Source of the DNA: Mycobacterium sp.
GTDB lineage: Bacteria; Actinomycetota; Actinomycetes; Mycobacteriales; Mycobacteriaceae
DNA: 33,649 nucleotides
NCBI GenBank assembly: GCA_020438865.1
Contig: JAGQTU010000044.1
Span: 1 to 33,649 of the forward strand
Direction: 5' to 3'
Below, one piece after another: positions 25,943 to 31,936 of this stretch. The notes under the pieces were generated by a model. That model did no database searches. It saw nothing but the letters and a program-made list of their open reading frames with translations, and was not told the origin of the DNA. The position numbers and the translations under genes were made by a program. The first letter of the stretch is position 1; each line of letters begins with the position of its first letter.

Positions 25943-26527
25943 ATGGTTCAGTATCGAGTACCCGAAGGCCGGGAGAGTTGGCCGCACTACCAGCCATGTC
26001 GACGCTGCGGTCATCCGAGGGGCTTTCACAAACCAGCCTATGACGGCAGCGCATGGTGTTGCGGTACAGAGGAACAGAAGCGTGTGGAACGCACGCAAAG
26101 CAGCTGCGACTGTCCCGGATTTCGCACGGTGTGGCCGGCTCAGCATGGTGCACACGAATGCGTCGAGTGTGGAATCAGATTCGAGTGGAAGGGTCGAGAA
26201 CGGTTCTTTTGTGCTAAATGTGAGCGCCGTTGTCCGCACTGCCGCGCATACTGTCGCGGCGGCACCCATTGCCCAAACTGTCTCGGATACCGGGGTTTGA
26301 CCCCCACTCAATTCGCCGAAGATGCGCCGCCACTGTCGATGGGGCAGCGCATCAAGCTGGAGGGACTGTTCAATCTAGGCGAGCGCAAACTGGGTGCGCC
26401 TTACTTGAGCTTCACGAGCCGTTTCCGATGCGTCAAGTGTTCACGGCGCATCCCACACGCCGTTCCGGCGATGTGCGATGACTGCTTCGAGGGGCTCCAT
26501 GGATTTGCGCGGTCGTCGACGACGTAG
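25943..26527 (+). CDS. protein with four putative zinc ribbons (194 aa)
   Basis: Not recognised as a named family. It has 19 cysteines in 194 residues, arranged as CxxC pairs at 19/22, 73/76, 90/93, 97/100, 110/113, 163/166 and 178/181, plus Cys39, 40, 55 and 57. Natural pairings give four ribbons: 19/22 with the 39-57 group, 73/76 with 90/93, 97/100 with 110/113, and 163/166 with 178/181. A helix-prone linker (about 125-150) precedes the last ribbon. The ATG at 25943 follows GGAAGGACGG. It is the only plus-strand gene in this part of the element, between two minus-strand groups and behind the CRP-type site. Serial ribbons suggest contacts with nucleic acid, ribosome or polymerase; this is inference. 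Confidence 0.7.
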   Translation: MVQYRVPEGRESWPHYQPCRRCGHPRGFHKPAYDGSAWCCGTEEQKRVERTQSSCDCPGFRTVWPAQHGAHECVECGIRFEWKGRERFFCAKCERRCPHCRAYCRGGTHCPNCLGYRGLTPTQFAEDAPPLSMGQRIKLEGLFNLGERKLGAPYLSFTSRFRCVKCSRRIPHAVPAMCDDCFEGLHGFARSSTT

Positions 26528-26584
26528 GGCGAGGGGCGCCGGGCATATCCTTAGCGGGCTGGTGAGCGGCCCGCACGGCGGGGT

Positions 26585-27247
26585 CTAGGGGCGGGGCGGG
26601 ACCCGGCTACCGGGGTCGATGGTCGCGTCGCGCAGGAGCTTCGCCTGGGCTTCCATGACGCTGATCTTGAAGTTGGTCTCGGCCATCTGGCCGGCCTTGG
26701 CCTCGCAGGCAAGGCAAATCTCGAACATGAGCACGACACGCCCACAGGCAATCGGTAAAGGTCTGATCGGCTGGTCCACAAGACACAGGGAGTGGCAGTC
26801 CTCGACAATCTGCACATCGCAGATGCCGGACGGCCCCATGTTGTCCAACATCGCCCCGAATCTGTCGGCGTTGCTTCGGCACACGAAAATCCTGCGGTCG
26901 TGCGGCCATTTGAGCAGGACCACGCCGCCATCGTCGGGGTCGTGCGGGTTGTATGTTTCGCCACGAAATGTCTTGTACTCAGCAGTGATGCCGTCTTCAT
27001 TGCCACCTTCGCGCTCCAGGGCGTGGAGTGCCTGAATCTCGGCGACGAGAATGTCGTGCAAGACCGGGGACCACGCCGGGTCGAACAGGGCCGCGGTGTG
27101 TGCGGTGTCCTCATTCAGGTACGCCTCTATGTACTCCGCTTTTTCGATGCCCTGAGTTGTCAAGTTCAGCGCGGGGGACATTGGGCGAGTGTTGTTAATG
27201 GCGGGGTACTTTGCGGTCAGGTAGTCGCGGCGAGTTTGGTCGATCAA
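26585..27247 (-). CDS. unknown protein (220 aa)
   Basis: Not recognised. The start is TTG at 27247, favoured by AAGGAG eight bases before it. The N-terminal half is soluble and acidic (EYIEAYLNEDTAHTAALF, then HDILVAEIQALHALERE). A beta-rich middle (DDGGVVLLKWPHDRRIFVCR) follows, then a cysteine-bearing region with Cys in GICDVQIVEDCHSLC, ACGR and ICLACEAK, which could bind metal. A C-terminal helix (ISVMEAQAKLLRDA) ends the chain. Its beginning overlaps the end of the winged-helix gene by 53 bases, so the two are co-transcribed and probably work together, for example as regulator and effector. Confidence 0.6.
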   Translation of the reverse strand: MIDQTRRDYLTAKYPAINNTRPMSPALNLTTQGIEKAEYIEAYLNEDTAHTAALFDPAWSPVLHDILVAEIQALHALEREGGNEDGITAEYKTFRGETYNPHDPDDGGVVLLKWPHDRRIFVCRSNADRFGAMLDNMGPSGICDVQIVEDCHSLCLVDQPIRPLPIACGRVVLMFEICLACEAKAGQMAETNFKISVMEAQAKLLRDATIDPGSRVPPRP

Positions 27248-27548
27248 TTTGGGTTCTCCTTGTTATCCATGAGCCGGTGCTGACGTAGCGGGATCGACCA
27301 TCGGGAGCCAAATCGGACAGGCTGGCTACCCAGTCGAAAATGTCTTGGGTTGAGAAGTACCGCGCGTGGCCCATGCGCTTGCTAGGAAGCTGGCCAGATT
27401 TCGCGGCGGCGCGTACAAAGTTAAAGGCCAGCGGCACTTTCAAGTCGTACACGATGAAGGCGTGAGCTTGGATGGTGCTCCTGATCGTGAGCAGCCGGCT
27501 CAGCTCAACACCGGGCGGGTAGTCGAATCTAGGTACAGCTTTAGCCAT
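27195..27548 (-). CDS. winged-helix/excisionase-like protein (117 aa)
   Basis: The central segment LKVPLAFNFVRAAAKSGQLP, then KRMGHARYFSTQDIFDWVASL, has the helix-turn-helix plus wing of excisionase/MerR-type small regulators. The N-terminal 35 residues and the C-terminal tail (about 88-117, basic) are not recognised. The ATG at 27548 has GAGAAG at suitable spacing. It is transcribed divergently from the capsid-like gene and shares with it a 182-bp control region holding a palindrome and TTACGCC boxes, so it is the best candidate for the regulator of that region. Confidence 0.6.
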   Translation of the reverse strand: MAKAVPRFDYPPGVELSRLLTIRSTIQAHAFIVYDLKVPLAFNFVRAAAKSGQLPSKRMGHARYFSTQDIFDWVASLSDLAPDGRSRYVSTGSWITRRTQIDRPNSPRLPDRKVPRH

Positions 27549-27566
27549 TTCTTCTCAATTCCGTAA

Positions 27567-27666
27567 TTACGCCTATCCTACGCCATTTACCCGATTCATT
27601 CTCGGGCGTTCTATGCGGGTATTACCGCCGCTCCTAGCCGATACTCAAAGGCGCATTTGGGCGTAA
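27567..27666. promoter_or_regulatory. divergent control region with TTACGCC boxes and a minus-strand promoter
   Basis: TTACGCC (27567-27573), CTACGCC (27578-27584) and GGCGTAA (27660-27666) repeat the boxes found at 21813-21845. On the minus strand TTGAGT (27648-27643) and TAATAC (27624-27619) are spaced 18 bases and would drive the winged-helix gene with a leader of about 65 bases. Assignments are by motif only. Confidence 0.4.
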
Positions 27667-27680
27667 GGTCCGGTTATCGC

Positions 27681-27702
27681 GCGGCGAATATGTATTCGCC
27701 GC
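27681..27702. promoter_or_regulatory. 22-bp near-perfect palindrome before the capsid-like gene
   Basis: GCGGCGAATA-TG-TATTCGCCGC, a 10-bp perfect inverted repeat with a two-base centre, ends 28 bases before the ATG at 27731. A two-base loop is too tight for a normal hairpin with all pairs, so a dimer-binding operator is more likely than an RNA structure. Confidence 0.6.
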
Positions 27703-27730
27703 CCCGATTGAAAATGATAGGGAAACGGTA

Positions 27731-28870
27731 ATGGCGAAATTGCTTATCCAAGGCGGGAGTGGCCAGCGGGGCTATAGCACCGGAGGCGATGTTCTCGTCA
27801 ATCTGACAGCCGACGGTGTCGACCTCAACCAGATCTGGGCGGAGATCAGGGACGCCCTGGCTCTGTACAACTCCGAGCGCTCCACCATCACGCGGCTGTT
27901 GTCGTACCCGACGACGTTGGCGGCCGACGCGGCACCGCAGACGAGTTCGACCAACGAGAGCTTCGACCGGGCGACTGAGTTTGGCATCCCGACTGCGATC
28001 CGTGAGCCCGCTGACTACTTGAAGCTTGGCTTCACCTTCCACGACTACGACAAGGCGACTCGCTACTCTTGGCGCTTCCTCAGAGAGGCGACCGCCGATC
28101 AGGTAAGCGCTCAGATCACCCGCATCCTGGAGGCTGACAACCGGCTCGTCACAGGGACCATCTTCAACCGGCTGCTCAGCCCCACTGAGGCCGCGAATGA
28201 GTGGGGCCACCGCGTATTTGGTCTCTGGAACGGCACTGACGGCTTCGCACCGCCGCCGTACCTGGGCCGCACGTTCAACAGCAGCGTGACGCACTACCTC
28301 ACGACCCAGAGCGCAACACTCGACTCTGCCGACGTTGAGGATGCTGTCCGGCTCCTCAAGATCAAGGGCTACGGCCTTCAGCCTGGTCAGCAGCTCCTAA
28401 TCCTGGCGAATCAGGACGATGCCGAGCACATGACGGCATGGCGAGCGGGCGTTGAGTACGCGACGGGCAAGACGCCCAAGTTTGACTTCATCCCGAGCGC
28501 GGCGATGCCTGCCTATCTGTCGAATGAGACTGTCCACGGCGCGATCCCGCCCACCGACTACAACGGCCTGAGGGTGTGGGGGAGCTACGCCGACGCGTGG
28601 CTGACCCTCTCCAACTACATCCCCGCCGGGTATGTGATTGTCGCCTGCACAGGCGGCCTCGACTCCGACATCAATCCGGTCGGCTTCCGCCAACATGTCA
28701 ATCCGGCCTACCACGGCCTTCGCCATATCCCCGGCCACTGGCAGAACTACCCGCTGATCGAGTCCTTCTTCGCTCGCGGCTTTGGTGTCGGCGTTCGCAA
28801 CCGGGGCGCGGCGGTCGTGGTTCAGGTGACTGAGAATTCGCACTACACCGCTCCGACGATTGCGACCTAG
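27731..28870 (+). CDS. HK97-fold major-capsid-like protein
   Basis: 379 residues whose layout resembles HK97-type major capsid proteins of actinophages. An N-terminal arm (1-55) is followed by an extended E-loop-like stretch rich in strands (about 75-112, ATEFGIPTAIREPADYLKLG), a long spine helix (about 116-150, ATADQVSAQITRILEADNRL), and a P/A-domain-like part with SADVEDAVRLLKIKGYG and QLLILANQDDAEHMTAWRAG (about 199-240). The C-terminal strands include DINPVGFRQHVNP, NYPLIESFFARGFGVGVRNR and AAVVVQVT. I recall the NPVGFR...YPLIxSFxxRGFG pattern from actinobacterial prophage capsids; no search was made. There is no cleavable scaffolding N-terminus and no protease, portal or terminase gene nearby. 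Encapsulin-like use is the main alternative. AGGGA precedes the ATG. Confidence 0.6.
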   Translation: MAKLLIQGGSGQRGYSTGGDVLVNLTADGVDLNQIWAEIRDALALYNSERSTITRLLSYPTTLAADAAPQTSSTNESFDRATEFGIPTAIREPADYLKLGFTFHDYDKATRYSWRFLREATADQVSAQITRILEADNRLVTGTIFNRLLSPTEAANEWGHRVFGLWNGTDGFAPPPYLGRTFNSSVTHYLTTQSATLDSADVEDAVRLLKIKGYGLQPGQQLLILANQDDAEHMTAWRAGVEYATGKTPKFDFIPSAAMPAYLSNETVHGAIPPTDYNGLRVWGSYADAWLTLSNYIPAGYVIVACTGGLDSDINPVGFRQHVNPAYHGLRHIPGHWQNYPLIESFFARGFGVGVRNRGAAVVVQVTENSHYTAPTIAT

Positions 28871-29187
28871 CGATGGGCGCTAGGAGAGCCAACGGTCGGC
28901 AGTGCCGCGGCAACGCCAGCCACCAAGACACCAAGAGTGGCGAGTTGGGGTGGGGGCCAGGGCTTAGGCCTGCGGGGTGGGCAAGCCGGCCACCCTCTGC
29001 GGGCGGGGTGTACAGCGCAAAGTCGCCGCCGGTGGTTCTCCTGACGCCAGACTCGCTGCGCCCGCGTGAGCCGCGTCAGCTTCCTGACAATCAGCGATGT
29101 CCCGGCGACCGCATCGGCTGACAGCGGCACGTCGGCGAGCGCTGCGAAAAAGGTTGCCGCAAGGACCGAGCCTGACAATATTTAGAC
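28871..29187. other. stretch without a convincing gene
   Basis: Neither strand has a frame with good start signals. A minus-strand frame (28867-29178) has hydrophobic ends but an Arg/Pro-rich middle and looks like noise or a decayed gene. Near the right end, TTGCCG and AATATT spaced by 17 bases form a possible promoter only about five bases before the ATG at 29188, which would give a leaderless message. Confidence 0.4.
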
Positions 29188-29670
29188 ATGATCTCCGCGA
29201 AGGGGCACAACGGCACCGTCTACTTTGATGGCCGGTTCGTCACAATCAAGCGTTCGGGATTTCTAGCGCGCGCATCGGTAGGCAAGGGCGAGAAGCGAAT
29301 ACCGATTACGTCGATCCAAGCTATCCAGTGGAAGCCTCCGGGATTGATCATGAATGGGTTCATCGAGTTCACGGTCGCGGGGGGCGTAGAAAAGCGTTCC
29401 CGCTTCGGAGCCGCGACGCACGACGCGGGTACGAACGAGAATGCCGTCGTCGTAACCTTTCAGCAGAGGTCGGAGTTTATTGCGCTTCGATCTGCGATCG
29501 AGGATGCGATGGTCGGCGGAACGCCAGTTCGGCCGTACGCCGGTTCCGCAAGTCCTCCGCCTCCGCCGCCGTCTGTGCCTGCCGGTTGGTATCCCGATGC
29601 TGACAGATCTGGGATCCAGAGGTATTGGAACGGTACGGCGTGGACTGAGCACACAGCGCCGCTCGTGTAA
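29188..29670 (+). CDS. DUF4429 plus DUF2510 domain protein (160 aa)
   Basis: Residues about 3-112 match the DUF4429 (PH-like) pattern: KGHNGTVYFDGRFVTIKRSG, RIPITSIQAIQWKPPG, FIEFTVAGG, VVTFQQRSEFIALRSAIEDA. After a run of prolines comes a DUF2510 motif, PAGWYPDADRSGIQRYW then WNGTAWTEHT (about 131-156), with its conserved GWYxD and YWxGxxWT. Both domains are common in actinobacteria and their phages, with unknown biochemical roles. No signal peptide or membrane segment is seen, so it is probably cytoplasmic, perhaps docking to the membrane. The next gene repeats the DUF2510 domain, which suggests a functional pair. Confidence 0.8.
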   Translation: MISAKGHNGTVYFDGRFVTIKRSGFLARASVGKGEKRIPITSIQAIQWKPPGLIMNGFIEFTVAGGVEKRSRFGAATHDAGTNENAVVVTFQQRSEFIALRSAIEDAMVGGTPVRPYAGSASPPPPPPSVPAGWYPDADRSGIQRYWNGTAWTEHTAPLV

Positions 29671-29768
29671 ACGATGAGTTTCTTGCTGACCCACCCAAAT
29701 CGGCAATGGCGCCTTCAACTGTCGGTTGCGTGTGGTAGTTCTGTCGACAGCCAGGGAGGGGCTTTCGC

Positions 29769-30269
29769 ATGACAACACCACCGCCGCCGCAACCACCACC
29801 GCCACCGTATGGGCCGCCCGCAGGCTGGTATCCCGACCCTGAGGGCGGTGGCGGACAGCGGTACTGGACCGGAACTCAATGGACAGCCAAGTTGCCGGCC
29901 ATGAAACCGCAGCCTGCGATGGGCACAGGAGCGAAAGTGCTTCTTGGACTGCTGGGGCTCGTCGTCGTCGTTGTTATTGGGTCTGTGATGTTCGGCGGAA
30001 ATTCGGGCAGTAATTACAAGCCACCCGCTGGGGTGAGTGACACCGACGCCTCGTTTCTGAAAGCCATCCACGGCCACGGCATCACCAACGACGGCGGCGA
30101 CCCCGCCCTGATCCGCTTGGGGCGCAGCATCTGCACCGAACTCGCATCCGGCCAGTCGATTGACGGAATCGCCGAACATTGGGGTCTGACCTCAGAGCGA
30201 ATGTCAACCGACTCCGCGCGGTTCTTCACTCGTACAGCCGCGGCGGCCTACTGCCCTGAGTATCTCTGA
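29769..30269 (+). CDS. DUF2510 - transmembrane - DUF732 protein (166 aa)
   Basis: A proline-rich N-terminus leads into DUF2510 (PPAGWYPDPEGGGGQRYW, TGTQWTAK; about 16-41). One membrane helix follows (VLLGLLGLVVVVVIGSVMF, about 57-75), then an outer DUF732 domain (DTDASFLKAIHGHGI at about 90-104 and the end pattern TRTAAAAYCPEYL). DUF732 domains are mycobacterial secreted or surface modules of unknown role with a conserved Cys pair, here in GRSICTEL and AYCPEYL. The topology puts DUF2510 inside and DUF732 outside. GGGAGGGG precedes the ATG. It ends three bases from the convergent secreted-protein gene. Confidence 0.82.
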   Translation: MTTPPPPQPPPPPYGPPAGWYPDPEGGGGQRYWTGTQWTAKLPAMKPQPAMGTGAKVLLGLLGLVVVVVIGSVMFGGNSGSNYKPPAGVSDTDASFLKAIHGHGITNDGGDPALIRLGRSICTELASGQSIDGIAEHWGLTSERMSTDSARFFTRTAAAAYCPEYL

Positions 30270-30272
30270 CCG

Positions 30273-30581
30273 TCAGTAGTCGGGCGGAATGGTCACGCCG
30301 TTGCACATGGGGTTCTGGTGCCAGTGGACTGAGCTATACGCCTTCTTGGCCAAGTTGAGAGCTTGGTTGTAGGTCATATCCGGATACCGCTGAACCATGC
30401 CGAGGGCGTAGCCGTCGTTGGGATCGTACGGATTGATGTTCAAGGCCATTACAGCCAGGCACACCTCCGTGTTGACGTCGGCGTGTGCAGCCGGCGCGAG
30501 TCCCATGGCTAAGCCCGCAGCCATAACCACCGCAGGAATTAGACGCGCGGTGATTGTCGAGTTTCCGAGCCTCACAGCCAT
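30273..30581 (-). CDS. secreted DUF732-like small protein (102 aa)
   Basis: The ATG at 30581 gives a classic signal peptide: MAVRLGNSTITARL, hydrophobic core IPAVVMAAGLAMGLAP, cleavage after AAHA. The mature 67 residues (NTEVCLAVMALNINPYDPND, YALGMVQRYPDMTYNQALNL) have the two-cysteine, helix-rich look of DUF732 proteins, but the match is weak. The start codon overlaps the end of the DUF3761 gene by ten bases, so the two are co-transcribed. Longer in-frame starts upstream would bury the signal peptide. Export to the cell surface or medium is predicted. Confidence 0.7.
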   Translation of the reverse strand: MAVRLGNSTITARLIPAVVMAAGLAMGLAPAAHADVNTEVCLAVMALNINPYDPNDGYALGMVQRYPDMTYNQALNLAKKAYSSVHWHQNPMCNGVTIPPDY

Positions 30582-30844
30582 TGGGCTACACCGCCATGGC
30601 CTGAGCATGTGCCCGAGCGATGGGTGCTGAATGAGTATGTGCCATCCCTGCATTGAGCGGTTGCACCCGGTGGTGCCCCCGAACCCGTTGGTGCCTGTTC
30701 GTCCGGTATGCACTGACCGTCTGAGTTCTGGTACGTACCGCTTGGGCACGCCAGCGCCGAGGTAGGGGCAGGCGGTATGAACGCAGGGATCAAACTCAGT
30801 GTGGCCGCGCTGACGATTCCAATAAACAATGCCCGAACGGACAC
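30572..30844 (-). CDS. secreted DUF3761 protein (90 aa)
   Basis: GTG start with a signal peptide (MSVRALFIGIVSAATLSLIP, cleavage near ALA-CP). The mature part carries YQNSDGQCIP and the DUF3761 signature AQCRDGTYSFSTHRSGTCSG followed by HGGVAQWL, including the conserved Cys and the HxxGTCSxHGG core. These small secreted proteins are common in mycobacteria; their role is unknown. It is the first gene of a two-gene minus-strand unit near attR, a typical place for cargo genes. Confidence 0.8.
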   Translation of the reverse strand: MSVRALFIGIVSAATLSLIPAFIPPAPTSALACPSGTYQNSDGQCIPDEQAPTGSGAPPGATAQCRDGTYSFSTHRSGTCSGHGGVAQWL

Positions 30845-30983
30845 TAGGCAACCCCCTGTTACTTACCCTTCACCAGCTATTCGGACCCCGTCGGCAGATT
30901 ATTACGGCCCACGGCTCCGCTCCGCCCGATCGCACAGATTCTGGAGCGGTACTGCCGTCCGAAACCACTCGCTGACCGCTCCT

Positions 30984-31005
30984 TCACCCCGGCGTCACCC
31001 CGGCG
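30984..31005 (+). repeat. integrase arm-type sites, right end (two 11-bp units)
   Basis: Two tandem copies of TCACCCCGGCG, identical in sequence and orientation to those at 18101-18122. The space from 30845 to 31351 otherwise holds attR and no recognisable gene. Confidence 0.7.
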
Positions 31006-31135
31006 ACCAGGGGCGTTTTTGGGGCGTACCGCACCCGTACCCAAGCCGTACTTGAATCGCCCAATTTGGACCGCTTGCAGCGCTTATGGGTGTTTTCAGT
31101 AGTCGGTTCGCGCTGGTCGGAATCGGCCCAAAAAA

Positions 31136-31178
31136 GGACTCATAATCCGTAGGTCGCGGGTTCAAGTCCCGCCCGCCC
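31136..31178 (+). repeat. attR core (43-bp direct repeat, copy 2)
   Basis: Exact copy of 17999-18041. It lacks the 5' half of the tRNA (the preceding bases are AAAAA), so it is not a functional tRNA. After the core it reads TACAG, whereas attL reads CACCT. Confidence 0.92.
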
Positions 31179-31351
31179 TACAGAACAGCGCGACTGGTTC
31201 CCGATCGACCGATTAATTCCTGCTGGGACCCAGATTGTTCTTGTCCACTAGGCCCCGGCTCAAAGTGTCCTTTCCGCACGTATGACGTCGCTGCGCCCGT
31301 TAGTCCGTAGCCCGCCAAAGGCGTAGGAGAATCCCGGTCGGGTGGTCGAAC

Positions 31352-31771
31352 TCAGGGCGTCACGTCGATGGTGGCCACCGTCTGATCGAGGTGATGCAGT
31401 TCGACCTCAACCTTGCCAGGGTTGTTGATGGTGAAGGTGAATGTCTGGTTCGGAGCGGCGGCGATAGCGAACTCTTGATCCGGGGTGGAGTGCACGTGCA
31501 GTTCGTCGGCGGCGTCGCTGCTCACATGCACGGTGATGGGTTGTCCCACATGTGCTGACAGCGCCGAATTGGCGGGGGTGGCTTTACCGGCGGCGATGGT
31601 GAAATCCAGGACCGGACCAGTAGGTGCTGACGACGTGGTCCCCGCCGCCGACGCCGTCGTGGGGGTGGCGGTCGCTGAGCTCGGGGTGGTCGAGGTGGTG
31701 GCCGTGTTGCCGCAGCCGACTGCTGTGGCTGCAGCGATCGTCAGGATCGCTGTGAGAGCTCCGTGCCGCAT
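31352..31771 (-). CDS. cupredoxin-like lipoprotein (139 aa)
   Basis: N-terminal signal with lipobox TAVGC (Cys about 20) marks a lipoprotein attached to the outer face of the membrane. A Thr/Ser/Pro-rich spacer (about 21-52) follows. The C-terminal 85 residues (VLDFTIAAGKATP, GQPITVHVSSDAADELHVHS, FTFTINNPGKVEVELHHLDQ) have the beta-sandwich pattern of cupredoxin-like domains, with His residues in ELHVHS and ELHHLD that could bind copper. The YcnI-like copper protein gene lies upstream on the same strand, consistent with a copper-handling unit. The metal is inferred. Confidence 0.75.
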   Translation of the reverse strand: MRHGALTAILTIAAATAVGCGNTATTSTTPSSATATPTTASAAGTTSSAPTGPVLDFTIAAGKATPANSALSAHVGQPITVHVSSDAADELHVHSTPDQEFAIAAAPNQTFTFTINNPGKVEVELHHLDQTVATIDVTP

Positions 31772-31876
31772 GGTTTTCCAGCCCTTTCGTTGTTGTCGTC
31801 TCGAGAAGTAGTCGCATCCACGCGCGGGCGGGTTCCGGGCACTCCTTTGCCGATTTGGTTTCGACGCTCGGGCTGA

Positions 31877-31936
31877 TCAGCGCGGGGCCCGGGTCCACCA
31901 CAGCGCGGCGGCGACGAGCACCCGCAGCGGTCTCAT
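31877..31936 (-). pseudogene. stub of a truncated gene after the YcnI-like gene
   Basis: An ATG overlapping the YcnI-like stop (ATGA) begins a 19-codon peptide, MRPLRVLVAAALWWTRAPR, that looks like the start of a signal peptide and then stops. In related copper clusters the next gene is often a CopC/CopD-type protein, so this may be what remains of such a gene after a deletion that joined the lipoprotein gene to the cluster. It could also be a chance ORF. Confidence 0.35.

Larger units (their letters stand above)
17999..31178. mobile_element. tRNA-integrated phage-satellite-like element, 13.1 kb
   Basis: Bounded by a perfect 43-bp direct repeat of the tRNA 3' part at 17999-18041 and 31136-31178. 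Inside are a tyrosine integrase, a serine resolvase, two winged-helix excisionase-like proteins, a primase/helicase-like protein with iteron-like repeats, a ParB-like protein, a four-zinc-ribbon protein, one HK97-type capsid-like gene and a group of membrane or secreted proteins. No portal, terminase, protease, tail or lysis genes are recognisable, which argues against a full prophage. The set recalls M. tuberculosis phiRv1/phiRv2 and capsid-encoding phage-inducible islands. Several stretches look less GC-rich than the flanking chromosome. Confidence 0.88.

Noticed and set aside
25494-26300. 268-codon plus frame overlapping the zinc-ribbon gene
   Set aside because: No Shine-Dalgarno or domain. 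The alternative frame from 25943 has a ribosome site and seven CxxC pairs, which cannot be accidental.
28867-29178. 103-codon minus frame with hydrophobic ends behind the capsid-like gene
   Set aside because: The middle is Arg/Pro/Trp-rich and the start has no signals; it looks like noise or a decayed gene, not a holin.
18050-31020. CRISPR array or toxin-antitoxin pair inside the element
   Set aside because: No regular repeat-spacer structure was found; the 12-bp and 11-bp repeats are contiguous or paired, and no toxin or antitoxin family is recognisable.
31131-31185. attR region as a second functional tRNA gene
   Set aside because: The 5' acceptor and D arm are missing, so only the duplicated 3' part is present.
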